From positions 1-64,000 of the forward strand of contig CAVSRC010000004.1 of NCBI GenBank assembly GCA_963730325.1: a stretch of 64,000 bases of DNA. The letters run 5' to 3'. The notes below the pieces were generated by a model. The model was not told the origin of the DNA. It did not search any database and worked only from the letters and a program-made list of their open reading frames with translations. This document shows positions 42,357-51,204 of this stretch, one piece after another (positions within the stretch are counted from its first letter, which is position 1; every line of letters begins with the position of its first letter). This DNA is from CAVSRC01 sp963730325. Its GTDB lineage: Bacteria; Pseudomonadota; Alphaproteobacteria; Rhizobiales; Kaistiaceae. The translations under genes were made by a program, and so were the position numbers.

Positions 42357-43406
42357 GTGGCAACCATCAAGGACGTGGCACGACGGGCAGGCGTCGCCAT
42401 CTCCACCGCATCGGCGGTGATCAACGGCTCGGCGCCGGTCAGCGGCGACGTCATCGCCAGGGTCGAGGAGGCGATCCGGGCAACCGGCTATGTGCCGCAC
42501 GCCGCAGCACGCAGCCTGAGGAGCGGCCGCTCGAAACTGATCGGGCTTGTCCTGCCGAACATCGCCAACCCCTGGTGCGGCGCCGTGGCGCGCGAGGTCG
42601 AGAACATCTGCCTCAACGCCGGCTACACGACGGTCGTCTACTCGACCGGACAGGACGCCCAGCGCGAAAGCCAGGTGCTGACGATCATGCGCATGCAGCG
42701 CGTCGGAGGGCTGATCATCATTCCCACACGCTCCGACGCGGCGCACGGCGCCAACCTCGTCAACCAGATCCATGTCCCCACCGTTTTCCTCGACATGTAT
42801 GTCGAGGGCCTACCCTACGAGGTGATCAAGACGGACAACGTCGAGGCCGGTCGGCTCGCGACGGACCATTTGCTGTCCCTCGGGCACCGGCGCATTGGGA
42901 TGATCGTCGGCATCCCCGGTCTGGCGACGAGCGACGACCGTTATGCAGGCTATGCCAAGGCGCACGCCGACCATGGCGTGACAATCGACCAGAGCCTCGC
43001 AGTCCCCGGTGACTTCGACCAGGAGAAATCGCATGCCGCTGCGACCGACCTGTTGACACGCGTGGACCCGCCGACCGCTGTCGTCACCGTCTCCAACATG
43101 ACGACTGTCGGGCTTCTCTTTGCGGTGCGTGAACTCGGGTTGGCGGTGCCGGACCAGCTATCGATCGTGGGCATCGACGACCTGGAATTCGCCGGGCTGC
43201 TGGAGCCGCGTCCGACGGCCGTGGCGACGCCAATTCTTGCGATGGCGCGACAGGCGATCCACGACCTTCTCGACCAGATTTCCGGCGAACGACCGTCGAA
43301 GGGGGAATGGTTCGTTCACGCGCCACAGCTCCTGGTTCGCTCGTCCACGGCTCCTGTTCGCGGCAGCGCCTTCGCACCTATTGGGCCTCAAAGGATCAAG
43401 GCGTAA
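42357..43406 (+). CDS. LacI family transcriptional regulator
   Basis: 349 residues. The N-terminal HTH and hinge are ATIKDVARRAGVAISTASAV, then NG, to about residue 60. The periplasmic-binding-protein-like effector domain begins LIGLVLPNIANPWCG and ends with LSIVGIDDLEFAGLLEPRPT. It probably represses the divergent glycoside operon and itself through the two CGAAACGTTTCG sites, with induction by an imported sugar. GTG 42357 begins the conserved ATIKDVA start. Confidence 0.95.
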   Translation: MATIKDVARRAGVAISTASAVINGSAPVSGDVIARVEEAIRATGYVPHAAARSLRSGRSKLIGLVLPNIANPWCGAVAREVENICLNAGYTTVVYSTGQDAQRESQVLTIMRMQRVGGLIIIPTRSDAAHGANLVNQIHVPTVFLDMYVEGLPYEVIKTDNVEAGRLATDHLLSLGHRRIGMIVGIPGLATSDDRYAGYAKAHADHGVTIDQSLAVPGDFDQEKSHAAATDLLTRVDPPTAVVTVSNMTTVGLLFAVRELGLAVPDQLSIVGIDDLEFAGLLEPRPTAVATPILAMARQAIHDLLDQISGERPSKGEWFVHAPQLLVRSSTAPVRGSAFAPIGPQRIKA

Positions 43407-43682
43407 ACCAAAAACCAAATCCTCTCTTGCGCGAACGATGTCCGCTGATGGCGACAATCGCTTCCCACTTAAGGACAATGCGTTCCCGGATAACGGCAAC
43501 GACCGACCCGCGGAATTTCCTGTTACCTCGGCCAGCGAGAAGCCGGTCAGAGTCACATCGACGTCGAGATCGATAAGGGCCTGCGGCTCGATCGCCAGGA
43601 TCTCGCTGTCCCAGCCGGCATTGAGGGCCAGCTTGTTGTCGGCAAGCACGTGGGCGCGCCGATGGAGCGGAGCGTGCGAGGC
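43407..43682. other. Gap after the LacI gene holding the right repeat copy
   Basis: No intact gene. The last half holds the second methyltransferase fragment. The first half (AAACCAAAAACCAAATCC onward) has no feature I can support. Confidence 0.6.
43526..43648 (-). pseudogene. ParB-like/DNA-methyltransferase fragment, copy B (right direct repeat)
   Basis: On the minus strand this reads LADNKLALNAGWDSEILAIE, then PQALIDLDVDVTLTGFSLAE with V, without the TAG of copy A. Homology to 35110-35232 stops abruptly at both ends. It is a fragment only: neither a start nor the methyltransferase core is present. The window contains no intact source copy. Confidence 0.7.
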
Positions 43683-44735
43683 CTAAAGATGGAGTCCTGT
43701 TTCGCGGTCGAAGAGGTGGATTCTCCCGCGCTCCGCCTTCAGCCGGACTTGTTCGCCGGAGGCCGGCGTCGCCTTGTCGCGCGCGACCGCGATCATCCGG
43801 CTGTCCCCGACCGTGGCGATGATATGTGTCTCGGCGCCGGGCCGTTCGCTATAGAGCACTTCGGCCGCGAAGCCATCGGGATCGAGTGACAAGTCCTCGG
43901 GCCGTACGCCGAGGATGACCGCACCGGGTGGGACGTCCGGCGCTTTGCCAACGATCGCCGGGCCATTCATGGTGGCGATCTCAACGTTGCCATCGCGCAC
44001 GGTGGCGGGCATGAGGTTCATCGCCGGCGCACCGATGAAGCTAGCCACGAAGGTGTTGGCGGGATGGTCGTAGACCTCGGTCGGTGTCGCCTGCTGCTCG
44101 ACCAGGCCGTCCCGCATGATGACAATCCTGTCGGCCATGGTCATGGCTTCGATCTGGTCGTGGGTGACGTAGATAGTGGTGGCGCCTAGCCGCTTGTGCA
44201 GCGCCCTGATCTCGCCGCGCATGCGCACGCGCAGTTCGGCATCGAGGTTCGAGAGCGGCTCGTCGAACAGGAAGACCGCCGGATTGCGCACGATTGCCCG
44301 GCCCATGGCGACGCGTTGGCGTTGGCCGCCGGAGAGCTGGCTCGGATAGCGGTCGAGCAGCGCCTCGATGCCGAGGAGCTCTGCGACCTTGGCCACCTCC
44401 ACCGCAGCTTCCTTCTTGGGCACGCGGCGCATCCGGAACGAGAAGGCCAGATTGTCGCGCACCGTCTTGTGCGGATAGAGGGCGTATGACTGGAAGACCA
44501 TGGCAACGTTGCGGTCGCGCGGCGCCAGCTCGTTGACCACTGTGCCGCCGATGCGGATCTCGCCCTCGCTGATCTCCTCCAACCCCGCAATCATGCGAAG
44601 CAGCGTCGACTTTCCGCAGCCCGAGGGGCCGACGAGGACGACGAACGTGCCGTCCTCGATCTCGAGATTGAGATCGCGCACGGCGTTGGTCTGGCCGTAG
44701 GATTTGGACAGTCTTTCGAGGGATACGCTTGACAT
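43683..44735 (-). CDS. Carbohydrate ABC transporter ATPase (UgpC/MsmK family), second system
   Basis: 350 residues. Walker A GPSGCGKST near residue 37, LSGGQRQRVAMGRAI signature, FLFDEPLSNLD Walker B, and the H-loop in YVTHDQIEAM. The C-terminal OB-fold regulatory domain (LGVRPEDLSL) is present. It is last in the seven-gene minus-strand operon that begins at 50871. ATG 44735 (MSSVSLERLSKSYG) is the start; an upstream extension is not conserved in character. It is a paralogue of the ATPase at 35334-36491. Confidence 0.93.
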   Translation of the reverse strand: MSSVSLERLSKSYGQTNAVRDLNLEIEDGTFVVLVGPSGCGKSTLLRMIAGLEEISEGEIRIGGTVVNELAPRDRNVAMVFQSYALYPHKTVRDNLAFSFRMRRVPKKEAAVEVAKVAELLGIEALLDRYPSQLSGGQRQRVAMGRAIVRNPAVFLFDEPLSNLDAELRVRMRGEIRALHKRLGATTIYVTHDQIEAMTMADRIVIMRDGLVEQQATPTEVYDHPANTFVASFIGAPAMNLMPATVRDGNVEIATMNGPAIVGKAPDVPPGAVILGVRPEDLSLDPDGFAAEVLYSERPGAETHIIATVGDSRMIAVARDKATPASGEQVRLKAERGRIHLFDRETGLHL

Positions 44736-44783
44736 TCTGTCTTTCCAGCGAATTCCACAGAGGGGCACCGGCTCTGGTCCGCT

Positions 44784-45824
44784 TCAGCCTTTCAAGCTGG
44801 CGGTCTTTCCGGTGCGGTCGGATTCCGAGACCGCGTCGAGGAGCCGCGTCACGGCGATCACGTCGTCGAGGTTGGCATAGGGCACGGTCTCCTCTCCCCG
44901 GATGCAGGCGACGAAATTCTCCAGCACCTGGCGGAAGCCGTCGACGCGCAGGTTGATGCCGTGCACGTTCATGTATTCCTTGGAGGTGTCGTTCACCTCC
45001 CAATTCAGCGCCGCCGTGTTCACCTTCAGCGAGCCCTCGAGCGCGATCGAGCCCTTGGTGCCCTGGATGAACAGGCTGTTGGTTCCCGGCCCGTGCGTTA
45101 TCCATGAGCTTTCCAGCGTGGCGATGGCGCCGCTGTCGAACTCCAGCGTGGCGATGCCGTAGTCGTCGACCTCGTCCACCTTGTGGAGCAGGTTGGCGAG
45201 CTTGCCGCTGACGCTCTTCACCTTGCCGCCGAGGAGCCAGCAGGCCATGTCCATCTCATGCGTGCCGAAATCGGCGAAGGCGCCGAAGCCGGCGAGCGCC
45301 TTGTTGCCGTACCAGCCGGGCGCCTTGGTGAGCGGGCCGCTCTGCGGGAAGCCGAAGCGGCCGACCTCGATCAGGGCAAGCACCTCGCCGATGGTGCCGT
45401 CCTGGATAATCCGCCGGATCATCTGGTTGATCGGCCGCGGGCGCCGGGTGAGCGCCGCGGCAAAGACCAGTTTGGTGTTGTGGAAGGCCGCGACGATCTT
45501 GTTGGCGCGATCGAGATTGATCTCCAGCGGCTTGTCGCAGAGCACATGCTTGCCTTTGGCCGCGGCGGCGACGGCGAGATCGGCATGTTCCGAGGTCACG
45601 GCATTGATGATGACCGCGTCGATATCGGGATCGTCGAGGATGCTGGCATAGTCGGGGCGGATCGCCACCCCTGGATGCCGCTCGCGGATCCAGGCCAGGC
45701 GCTGCTCGTCATCGTCGGTGACGGCAATGAGTTTCGCGCCGGGCGTTTCCGAAACGATCTTGGCGAAGGGATAGGCGTGGTACCAGTTGGCCATGCCGAG
45801 CGTTGCGATACGGACTGCACTCAC
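44784..45824 (-). CDS. Gfo/Idh/MocA family oxidoreductase, first of a tandem pair
   Basis: 346 residues. An N-terminal Rossmann domain is followed by an alpha/beta C-terminal domain. The family Lys lies in GKHVLCDKPLEIN near residue 92 and the active-site His region is ADFGTHEMDMACWLLGG near residue 180. The nucleotide loop is unusual: GMANWYHAYPF replaces the ordinary G-X-G-XX-G. The same oddity occurs in its neighbour. Such enzymes oxidise or reduce sugars and cyclitols with NAD(P). It is sixth in the operon, between the paralogue (33-base gap) and the ATPase gene. The substrate is unknown. Confidence 0.9.
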   Translation of the reverse strand: MSAVRIATLGMANWYHAYPFAKIVSETPGAKLIAVTDDDEQRLAWIRERHPGVAIRPDYASILDDPDIDAVIINAVTSEHADLAVAAAAKGKHVLCDKPLEINLDRANKIVAAFHNTKLVFAAALTRRPRPINQMIRRIIQDGTIGEVLALIEVGRFGFPQSGPLTKAPGWYGNKALAGFGAFADFGTHEMDMACWLLGGKVKSVSGKLANLLHKVDEVDDYGIATLEFDSGAIATLESSWITHGPGTNSLFIQGTKGSIALEGSLKVNTAALNWEVNDTSKEYMNVHGINLRVDGFRQVLENFVACIRGEETVPYANLDDVIAVTRLLDAVSESDRTGKTASLKG

Positions 45825-45857
45825 GGGTTTGTTCTCCGAAGTCAGAAATGGGCAAGT

Positions 45858-46877
45858 TCAGGCTGCGCTCGAGGCATAGACGGCGTCGGTCGTCTCGACC
45901 GCGCGCAGGCCGTCGGTCAGCGAGGCGATGGGATGTCCGCCTCGCCGGATCAGTGTGACGAAGTCCTCGAAGACCTCGACATATCCGTTCATGCCGAGTT
46001 TCCACGCGCCGCCGTCGAGGACGCGGGCCGGCTGGTCGGTGAAGGTCCGCTGCCGCGCCTTGGTGGTCAGCGTCAGCGTCTTGGTCGCATCGTCCAGCCG
46101 CAGGCTTCCTGCCGTGCCTTCGATGAACAGAACGCTGGACGACGGGCCGTGGGCGATCCAAGAGGATTCGATCGTCGCAATGGCCCCTGTCGTCAGCAAC
46201 AGCCGGGCGATGCCGTAGTCCTCGCCCTTGGTGCGGCGGGTGAGGTGCCGGATCGCGCCGGAAGCCCCCGCGACTTCGGCGCCGGTGATGAAGCGGATCG
46301 AATCGATCTGATGCACGGCGTGGTCAATGAAGCCGCCGCCGCCCGATTGCGCCGGATCGGCATACCAGCCAGGATCGGGATCGTCCGGCACCGCGCGCGG
46401 CATGCCGAAACGGCCGGTCTCGATGATGGCCAGGACCGTGCCGATCTCGCCGGCCGCGACGATATCGCGGGCGGTGCGATAGAGCGGTCGTCCGCGCCGC
46501 CCGAAGATGGTCGCCGAACGCAGGCCAGTTCCGGCATAGGCAGTCACGATGCGCCGCGCCGCCGCGGCCGAGGTGCCGAGCGGCTTGTCGCAGAGCAGGT
46601 GCTTGCCGTGCCGTGCCGCGCTCTCGGCGTGTTCGCAGTGCCGGTTGGTTGGCGTCAGGACCAGCACCGCGTCGATCTCGGGATCGGCAAGCACGGCGTC
46701 GTGGTCGGTGCCGACAGTGGCTCCGGGATAGCGCGTCGCCACCCAGTCGCGCCGTGTGGCGTTGTCGTCAGAGACGGCCTTCAGCCGCACGCCGGGCGTC
46801 GTCGCCGCGAGCTCGGTGAAGGGGAGGGCATGGTACCAGTTGTCCAGTCCAACAATGCCGATCGTGACATCGTTCAT
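45858..46877 (-). CDS. Gfo/Idh/MocA family oxidoreductase, second of a tandem pair
   Basis: 339 residues. It shares the unusual nucleotide loop (GLDNWYHALPF), the GKHLLCDKPLGTS lysine block and the GGGFIDHAVHQIDSIRFITG active-site helix with its downstream neighbour, so the two arose by duplication. The segments ATIESSWIAHGPSSSVLFIE and, in the paralogue, ATLESSWITHGPGTNSLFIQ are also clearly homologous. Two family members with a TIM-barrel isomerase in one operon suggest consecutive redox steps on one sugar. The gene lies 31 bases after the MalG-type permease. Confidence 0.9.
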   Translation of the reverse strand: MNDVTIGIVGLDNWYHALPFTELAATTPGVRLKAVSDDNATRRDWVATRYPGATVGTDHDAVLADPEIDAVLVLTPTNRHCEHAESAARHGKHLLCDKPLGTSAAAARRIVTAYAGTGLRSATIFGRRGRPLYRTARDIVAAGEIGTVLAIIETGRFGMPRAVPDDPDPGWYADPAQSGGGGFIDHAVHQIDSIRFITGAEVAGASGAIRHLTRRTKGEDYGIARLLLTTGAIATIESSWIAHGPSSSVLFIEGTAGSLRLDDATKTLTLTTKARQRTFTDQPARVLDGGAWKLGMNGYVEVFEDFVTLIRRGGHPIASLTDGLRAVETTDAVYASSAA

Positions 46878-46908
46878 TGAGAGTTCTCCACCAGCATGAT
46901 TGCCGCGG

Positions 46909-47724
46909 TCACCTCGTGCTCAGGCCGGACATGAAGTACCGATGCAGGAAAAGGAAGGCCAAGATCGGCAGGATGCCGGCGACCACGAGGCCGGCCATCA
47001 TCGTGCCCAGCTGGAAGCTGGTCTGGCTCTGCAGCCCGGCGATGACCACCGGTAGCGTCCGCGCGGCCGGCGTCTCGGTCAACAGCGCGCCGGCCAGGTA
47101 CTCCTCCCAGACCTTGATGAAGGAGAAGACCGTGGTGACGAAGATGCCGGGGAAGGCCATCGGCACCGTTACCCGCATCACCGCGCCGAAGCGGGTCGAG
47201 CCGTCGATCAGCGCAGCCTCCTCGATGTCGGCGGGGACCTGCGCGACAAATCCCATCAGCATCCAGGTCGAGAACGGAACGGTGATGACGAGATAGACGA
47301 TGATCAGGCCGAAGAGGGTGTCGATCAGCCCTAGCCACGCGATCAGCAGGTAGAACGGCACGATCAGCGCCGCGATCGGGATGAACTGCGCCGCCATGAT
47401 GAGCTGCAGCATCGAGCGCTCGCCACGCAGCCGGAAACGGACGAAGGCATAGGCCGCGAAGACGCCGAGGAAGGTTGCGATGCCGGCCGAGACGATCGAC
47501 ACCACCGTGCTGTTGAAGATCGCCTCGACCACGCCCGTGCGGCTGAAGAAGTCGACATAGTTGGCCAGCGTCGGCGAATGCGGGAAGAGGTTCGGCGACA
47601 TCATCTCCTGCGACGGTTTGAACGACGTCGACAGGTTCCAGACGTATGGATAGAGCATGCAGAACAGGATCGCGAGCAGCAGCGGCGTGAGCAGGATGTT
47701 CTTGATGAGGCGCCTGCGGTTCAC
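46909..47724 (-). CDS. Carbohydrate ABC transporter permease (MalG type), second system
   Basis: 271 residues with six helices. The EAA loop is IEEAALIDGSTRFGAVMRVT near residue 170. GTG 47724 starts just 2 bases after the MalF-type stop and has GAGGTG upstream, so translation is coupled. The end FLHRYFMSGLSTR is typical for the family. Confidence 0.92.
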   Translation of the reverse strand: MNRRRLIKNILLTPLLLAILFCMLYPYVWNLSTSFKPSQEMMSPNLFPHSPTLANYVDFFSRTGVVEAIFNSTVVSIVSAGIATFLGVFAAYAFVRFRLRGERSMLQLIMAAQFIPIAALIVPFYLLIAWLGLIDTLFGLIIVYLVITVPFSTWMLMGFVAQVPADIEEAALIDGSTRFGAVMRVTVPMAFPGIFVTTVFSFIKVWEEYLAGALLTETPAARTLPVVIAGLQSQTSFQLGTMMAGLVVAGILPILAFLFLHRYFMSGLSTR

Positions 47725-47726
47725 GG

Positions 47727-48656
47727 CTACACCTCGCGCACCTTGCGGAATTCGCTGAGCAGATAGATGAAGGTCAGCACCAGCGCGATCACGCACAGCA
47801 CGATGGCGACCATCGCCGACTCGCCGAAGTGGCGCCGGTCGAACAGGTCGATAATGTAGATGCTCATCACCTCGGTCGATCCGCGCGGACCGCCGCCGGT
47901 CATGATGGCGAAGACTGCATACGAACCGAACTGCCAGATCACGATCAGCACCGCACTGGTTACCAGCACCGGCCGCATCAGCGGCAGAGTGAGGTGCCAG
48001 AACAGATCGAACGCCCGCGCGCCGTCGAGGCGCGCCGCCTCATAGACCGGTTTGGGCAGCGTCTGCAGTGCGGCATAGGCCGTGACCATGACGAATGGAA
48101 TATGCTTCCAGGTGTAAACGGCGATGATGGTCCACAGCGCCGTCGAGGGATGTCCGAGAAGCGATGTCCCCTTCCTGAGCAGCCCCATCGCCGTCAATGC
48201 GGCGTTCAGCGGCCCGAAGATCGGGTGCACCAGCCATTTGCCGATGAGCGCCACCTCGACCGGGCTCATGATCCACGGGATGAACAGGAGGCCGAGGATC
48301 AGCGACTTGAACGGCAGGTCGATGTGATGGACGACCAGCGCGACGCCGAGGCCGAGCACGATTGCAAAGAAGGAGGAGACGAAGGAGTAGACGAGCGTGC
48401 GCCAGATCGCGGCCAGGAAGCGGGGCTCGGTCAGCGCGTCGACGTAGTTCTGGATGCCGATATAAGTGTGCGCCGACGTCGTCGGGTCGGTGCTGAAGAA
48501 CGACAGGCCCAGATTGTAGAAGAACGGATATGCCAGCGTTCCCGCGGTCAGCAGCAACGCCGGCAGAATGAACATGTACCGTGCCGCATGCGGGCCGATC
48601 AGTCCGCGTCGTTTCGCGGTGAGGGACCGGGCTCCAGCCTGCGGCACGGCAGTCAC
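47727..48656 (-). CDS. Carbohydrate ABC transporter permease (MalF type), second system
   Basis: 309 residues. It has a basic N terminus (SLTAKRRGLIGPHAARYMFI) and six helices. The EAA loop is YEAARLDGARAFDLFWHLTL near residue 205. It lies 15 bases after the binding-protein gene with no hairpin, unlike the first and third systems. Confidence 0.92.
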   Translation of the reverse strand: MTAVPQAGARSLTAKRRGLIGPHAARYMFILPALLLTAGTLAYPFFYNLGLSFFSTDPTTSAHTYIGIQNYVDALTEPRFLAAIWRTLVYSFVSSFFAIVLGLGVALVVHHIDLPFKSLILGLLFIPWIMSPVEVALIGKWLVHPIFGPLNAALTAMGLLRKGTSLLGHPSTALWTIIAVYTWKHIPFVMVTAYAALQTLPKPVYEAARLDGARAFDLFWHLTLPLMRPVLVTSAVLIVIWQFGSYAVFAIMTGGGPRGSTEVMSIYIIDLFDRRHFGESAMVAIVLCVIALVLTFIYLLSEFRKVREV

Positions 48657-48671
48657 GTCTTGTTGCCTCCG

Positions 48672-49895
48672 TTACTTGGCCAGTTGGGCACGGACAGCGG
48701 CGACGAGTGCATCGGTGGCCTTCTGGGCGTCGACTTCGCCGAGCGCAATGCCCTGAAGCTGATCCCAGACGACCGTGCGGATTTCACCCGACCACGCCTC
48801 GGAGAGCGTATCGACACCGTTCCCCGACAGGAAGGCCTTGGGGTAGTTCTGAACCCGCGGATTCGACATGGAGGAGAGCCGCGCCGGCAGGGTCAGCACG
48901 GTGTTCCCCATGTTCTCGCCCGTGGTCCAGTATTCGAGGAACTTCTTGGCCTCGTCCTTGTTCTGCGACGCAGCGGGAATGACCATATCCCAGCCGTTGA
49001 CGCTGGTGACGCCGAGATTGCCCTCGATGCCGGCCGGGAACGGCGCGTACTTGATCGACGGCCGCAGGGCCTCCGGAGTCATTTCCTTCATGGTCGAGAC
49101 CGACGACAGCGTGTTCTGCCAGAGGCCGACCAGGCCCTGCGAAGCGAGGCGGACCATGTCGTCATTGGTGTCTTCGACGCGCGAGGGCGGCGTGTAGGGC
49201 AGCAGGTCGACATGCAGCTGGAAGGCCTTCAGCGCCGCGTCCTGCAAGGTCGGGGCGATATCGGACTTGTCTTCGTTCAGCCAGCGGCCGCCATACGAAT
49301 AGAAGACGTTTTCCCAGCGGTTGTAGGCATTGCCCGTCGGCATCAGCGGCATGCCCCAGCCATAGGCGCCGGGCACCTTCTCGGAGACGGCGCGGGCATC
49401 GGCGACGAGTTCGTCCATCGTGACCGGCGGCGCATCGATGCCGGCCTTCTTCAATATCTCTTCGTTGTAGACGAGCGCATACCCGGCCCGGCGGGTCGGG
49501 ATGCCGTAGACCTTGCCGTCTTCCTTCATGCCGGCCAGCACCGACGGAATGAAATCGTCGGGATTCATGTTGGGCAGCATGGCGCTGAGGTCGGACAGAA
49601 GGTTGCTGCGCGACAGCCAGACATAATCGGTATGCGGCACCATGACGACGTCGCCGACGCGGTCGGCACTGCTGCCGGTCTGCACGGCTGGCGCCAGTTC
49701 GTTCCACGGCATGATGCGGATATCCACCTTGATGCCGGTCTGCTTGGTGAACTCGGCGGCCTTTTCGGTCCAGGTCTGTTCCTGCCAGGCGCTATCCCAG
49801 TTCCATGACCACCAGACGATGTCAGCGCGGGCCACACTCAGTCCCGCCATCAGCGCCAGGCTCGAACACGCTATCAGCGCACCTAGTCGTTTCAT
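48672..49895 (-). CDS. Extracellular sugar-binding protein, second system
   Basis: 407 residues with a Sec signal peptide (MKRLGALIACSSLALMAGLS, cleavage near ARA-D). The mature protein starts DIVWWSWNWDSAWQEQT and shows family 1 binding-protein segments: GKVYGIPTRRAGYALVYNEE near residue 125 and GWDMVIPAASQNKDEAKKFL near 300. The many Trp residues in the first 25 mature residues suggest an aromatic-lined carbohydrate site. It is the second gene of the operon, after the TIM-barrel isomerase. Confidence 0.92.
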   Translation of the reverse strand: MKRLGALIACSSLALMAGLSVARADIVWWSWNWDSAWQEQTWTEKAAEFTKQTGIKVDIRIMPWNELAPAVQTGSSADRVGDVVMVPHTDYVWLSRSNLLSDLSAMLPNMNPDDFIPSVLAGMKEDGKVYGIPTRRAGYALVYNEEILKKAGIDAPPVTMDELVADARAVSEKVPGAYGWGMPLMPTGNAYNRWENVFYSYGGRWLNEDKSDIAPTLQDAALKAFQLHVDLLPYTPPSRVEDTNDDMVRLASQGLVGLWQNTLSSVSTMKEMTPEALRPSIKYAPFPAGIEGNLGVTSVNGWDMVIPAASQNKDEAKKFLEYWTTGENMGNTVLTLPARLSSMSNPRVQNYPKAFLSGNGVDTLSEAWSGEIRTVVWDQLQGIALGEVDAQKATDALVAAVRAQLAK

Positions 49896-49956
49896 GCCAG
49901 AATCTCCTTTGTTGCACGGAAGTTGCCCGCCCCTCTCCCTGGGGCAGGGCGCATGA

Positions 49957-50871
49957 TCAGCCGATGAGTTGCTTCATGTAGTCGAAGGCCAGGGCGTTTT
50001 GCTCCGTGGCGTCTTCGAGCGTTCCGAAGGAGTGACGCCGCGGCGTGAACTGGTGGCAGAGCTCGTAGGAGAGAAAGCCCTCGTAGCCGACCGACTTGAG
50101 CGCCTTGACATAGGCGGGATAGTTGAACTCGCGCTGGTTGATGCTGGTGCGCTGCTCGACCGTCCCGTCGGCCCGGCGCTCGAACTCGCCACCGAAGTGG
50201 GTGAGGATTTGGCGCGAACCGATGGCCTTCACCGCCTCGGTGATGTGCGCGTCGGACTGGTCGTCGATCAGCGGACAGTCGAGGGCGCACTGCACCCATT
50301 CCGAATCCACTTCCTGGACCATTTCGAGCAGATCCAGGTAGTTGCGGATGACCGGCTTGTGGTTCTGCACCGCCAGCTTGATCTGGTACCTCTCGGCGAC
50401 CTTGGCGACGTCCTCGATGCAGGAACGCGCCCACGCCCACTTTTGGAGGAACGTGGTGGGCAGCTTGAAACGGGTGTCGCGCGCCTGGTCGTAGGCGCCC
50501 TGTCCATCGACAAAGGTCATGCCCGGCCATGCGACGAAGACGCGGACGATCGGCGCGCCGAGGTCCTTGGCCAGCCTGATCTGCTCGGCGACGCAGACCA
50601 TCTGCGCCTCGCGCTCGTCGGGGACGGCGCTGGTGAAGTCGTTGTTCGACGCAACGGCGCAAATCTCGATGCCGCGCTTTTCGGCATAGTTGCGGAACGT
50701 TTTGCGCCGTTCGGCATCCCATTCGAGCGGGAAACCGTGTGGTCGCTTTCCGTCGAGTTCAAAGCCGTCGATCTTCATCTCGACGGCGCGGTCGACCATC
50801 TCCTCAACGGTGAGAGGGCGGTCGCGGTACCAGATGCCCGCGAACGAGACGGAGTAGATTGCCAGCTTCAT
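49957..50871 (-). CDS. Sugar phosphate isomerase/epimerase family protein (xylose-isomerase-like TIM barrel)
   Basis: 304 residues of AP-endonuclease-2-like barrel fold. It starts MKLAIYSVSFAGIWYRDRPL and has DGFELDGKRPHGFP near residue 40, AVQNHKPVIRNYLDLLEMV near 165, ALDCPLIDDQSD near 195, LTHFGGEFERR near 220, and FLSYELCHQF near 270. The Glu, His, Asp, His and Glu in these blocks are at the usual metal-ligand positions. Relatives include inosose dehydratase, sugar epimerases, and 3-keto-sugar lyases. It is first in the operon with the Gfo/Idh/MocA pair. ATG 50871 is the start; an upstream extension is not family-like. Confidence 0.9.
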   Translation of the reverse strand: MKLAIYSVSFAGIWYRDRPLTVEEMVDRAVEMKIDGFELDGKRPHGFPLEWDAERRKTFRNYAEKRGIEICAVASNNDFTSAVPDEREAQMVCVAEQIRLAKDLGAPIVRVFVAWPGMTFVDGQGAYDQARDTRFKLPTTFLQKWAWARSCIEDVAKVAERYQIKLAVQNHKPVIRNYLDLLEMVQEVDSEWVQCALDCPLIDDQSDAHITEAVKAIGSRQILTHFGGEFERRADGTVEQRTSINQREFNYPAYVKALKSVGYEGFLSYELCHQFTPRRHSFGTLEDATEQNALAFDYMKQLIG

Positions 50872-50950
50872 CGATTGCTCCTTGCCGGACGCGCCCCTTG
50901 GCACGGGGCTGCCGCCTGAAAACCTTGCACAGGCGAGCGCCGAAAGCAAT

Positions 50951-50971
50951 ATATAAGAGAATATCTTATAT
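50951..50971. promoter_or_regulatory. Palindrome 1 in the divergent promoter
   Basis: ATATAAGA (50951-50958), a 5-base spacer, and TCTTATAT (50964-50971) form a perfect inverted repeat, 80 bases before the isomerase start. Candidate IclR operator. Confidence 0.5.
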
Positions 50972-51062
50972 TATTATGGAAATAACCGATAATTCAACAA
51001 GATAGTCAAGACAATAGAGCCGTTCTATGGGCGATCTGTGGCTTGACTTTCGCCAATCATTT

Positions 51063-51074
51063 CACAATATTGTG
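51063..51074. promoter_or_regulatory. Palindrome 2 overlapping a -10 region
   Basis: CACAATATTGTG is a perfect 12-base palindrome that covers the likely -10 element of the rightward promoter, a good place for a repressor. Confidence 0.5.
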
Positions 51075-51204
51075 CGGCATTCCGTTATTATGGTCTAGCG
51101 TCTCGTTGGGTCATGCAATGCCGGATTGACCGTCGCGTGGCGCCTTGGGTCGTCGGGAGACAAGGCTCGACGCCGGGGCGGACCGGATCTCCAGGAGACT
51201 ACGC

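Larger units (their letters stand above)
50872..51204. promoter_or_regulatory. Divergent promoter region of the isomerase/ABC and RidA operons
   Basis: A 333-base gene-free gap that is much more AT-rich in its middle (50945-51100) than the surroundings. It contains two perfect palindromes, described separately, and a plausible promoter towards ridA: TTGACT at 51043-51048 and AATATT at 51066-51071, 17 bases apart. Two operons start here in opposite directions. Confidence 0.6.
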
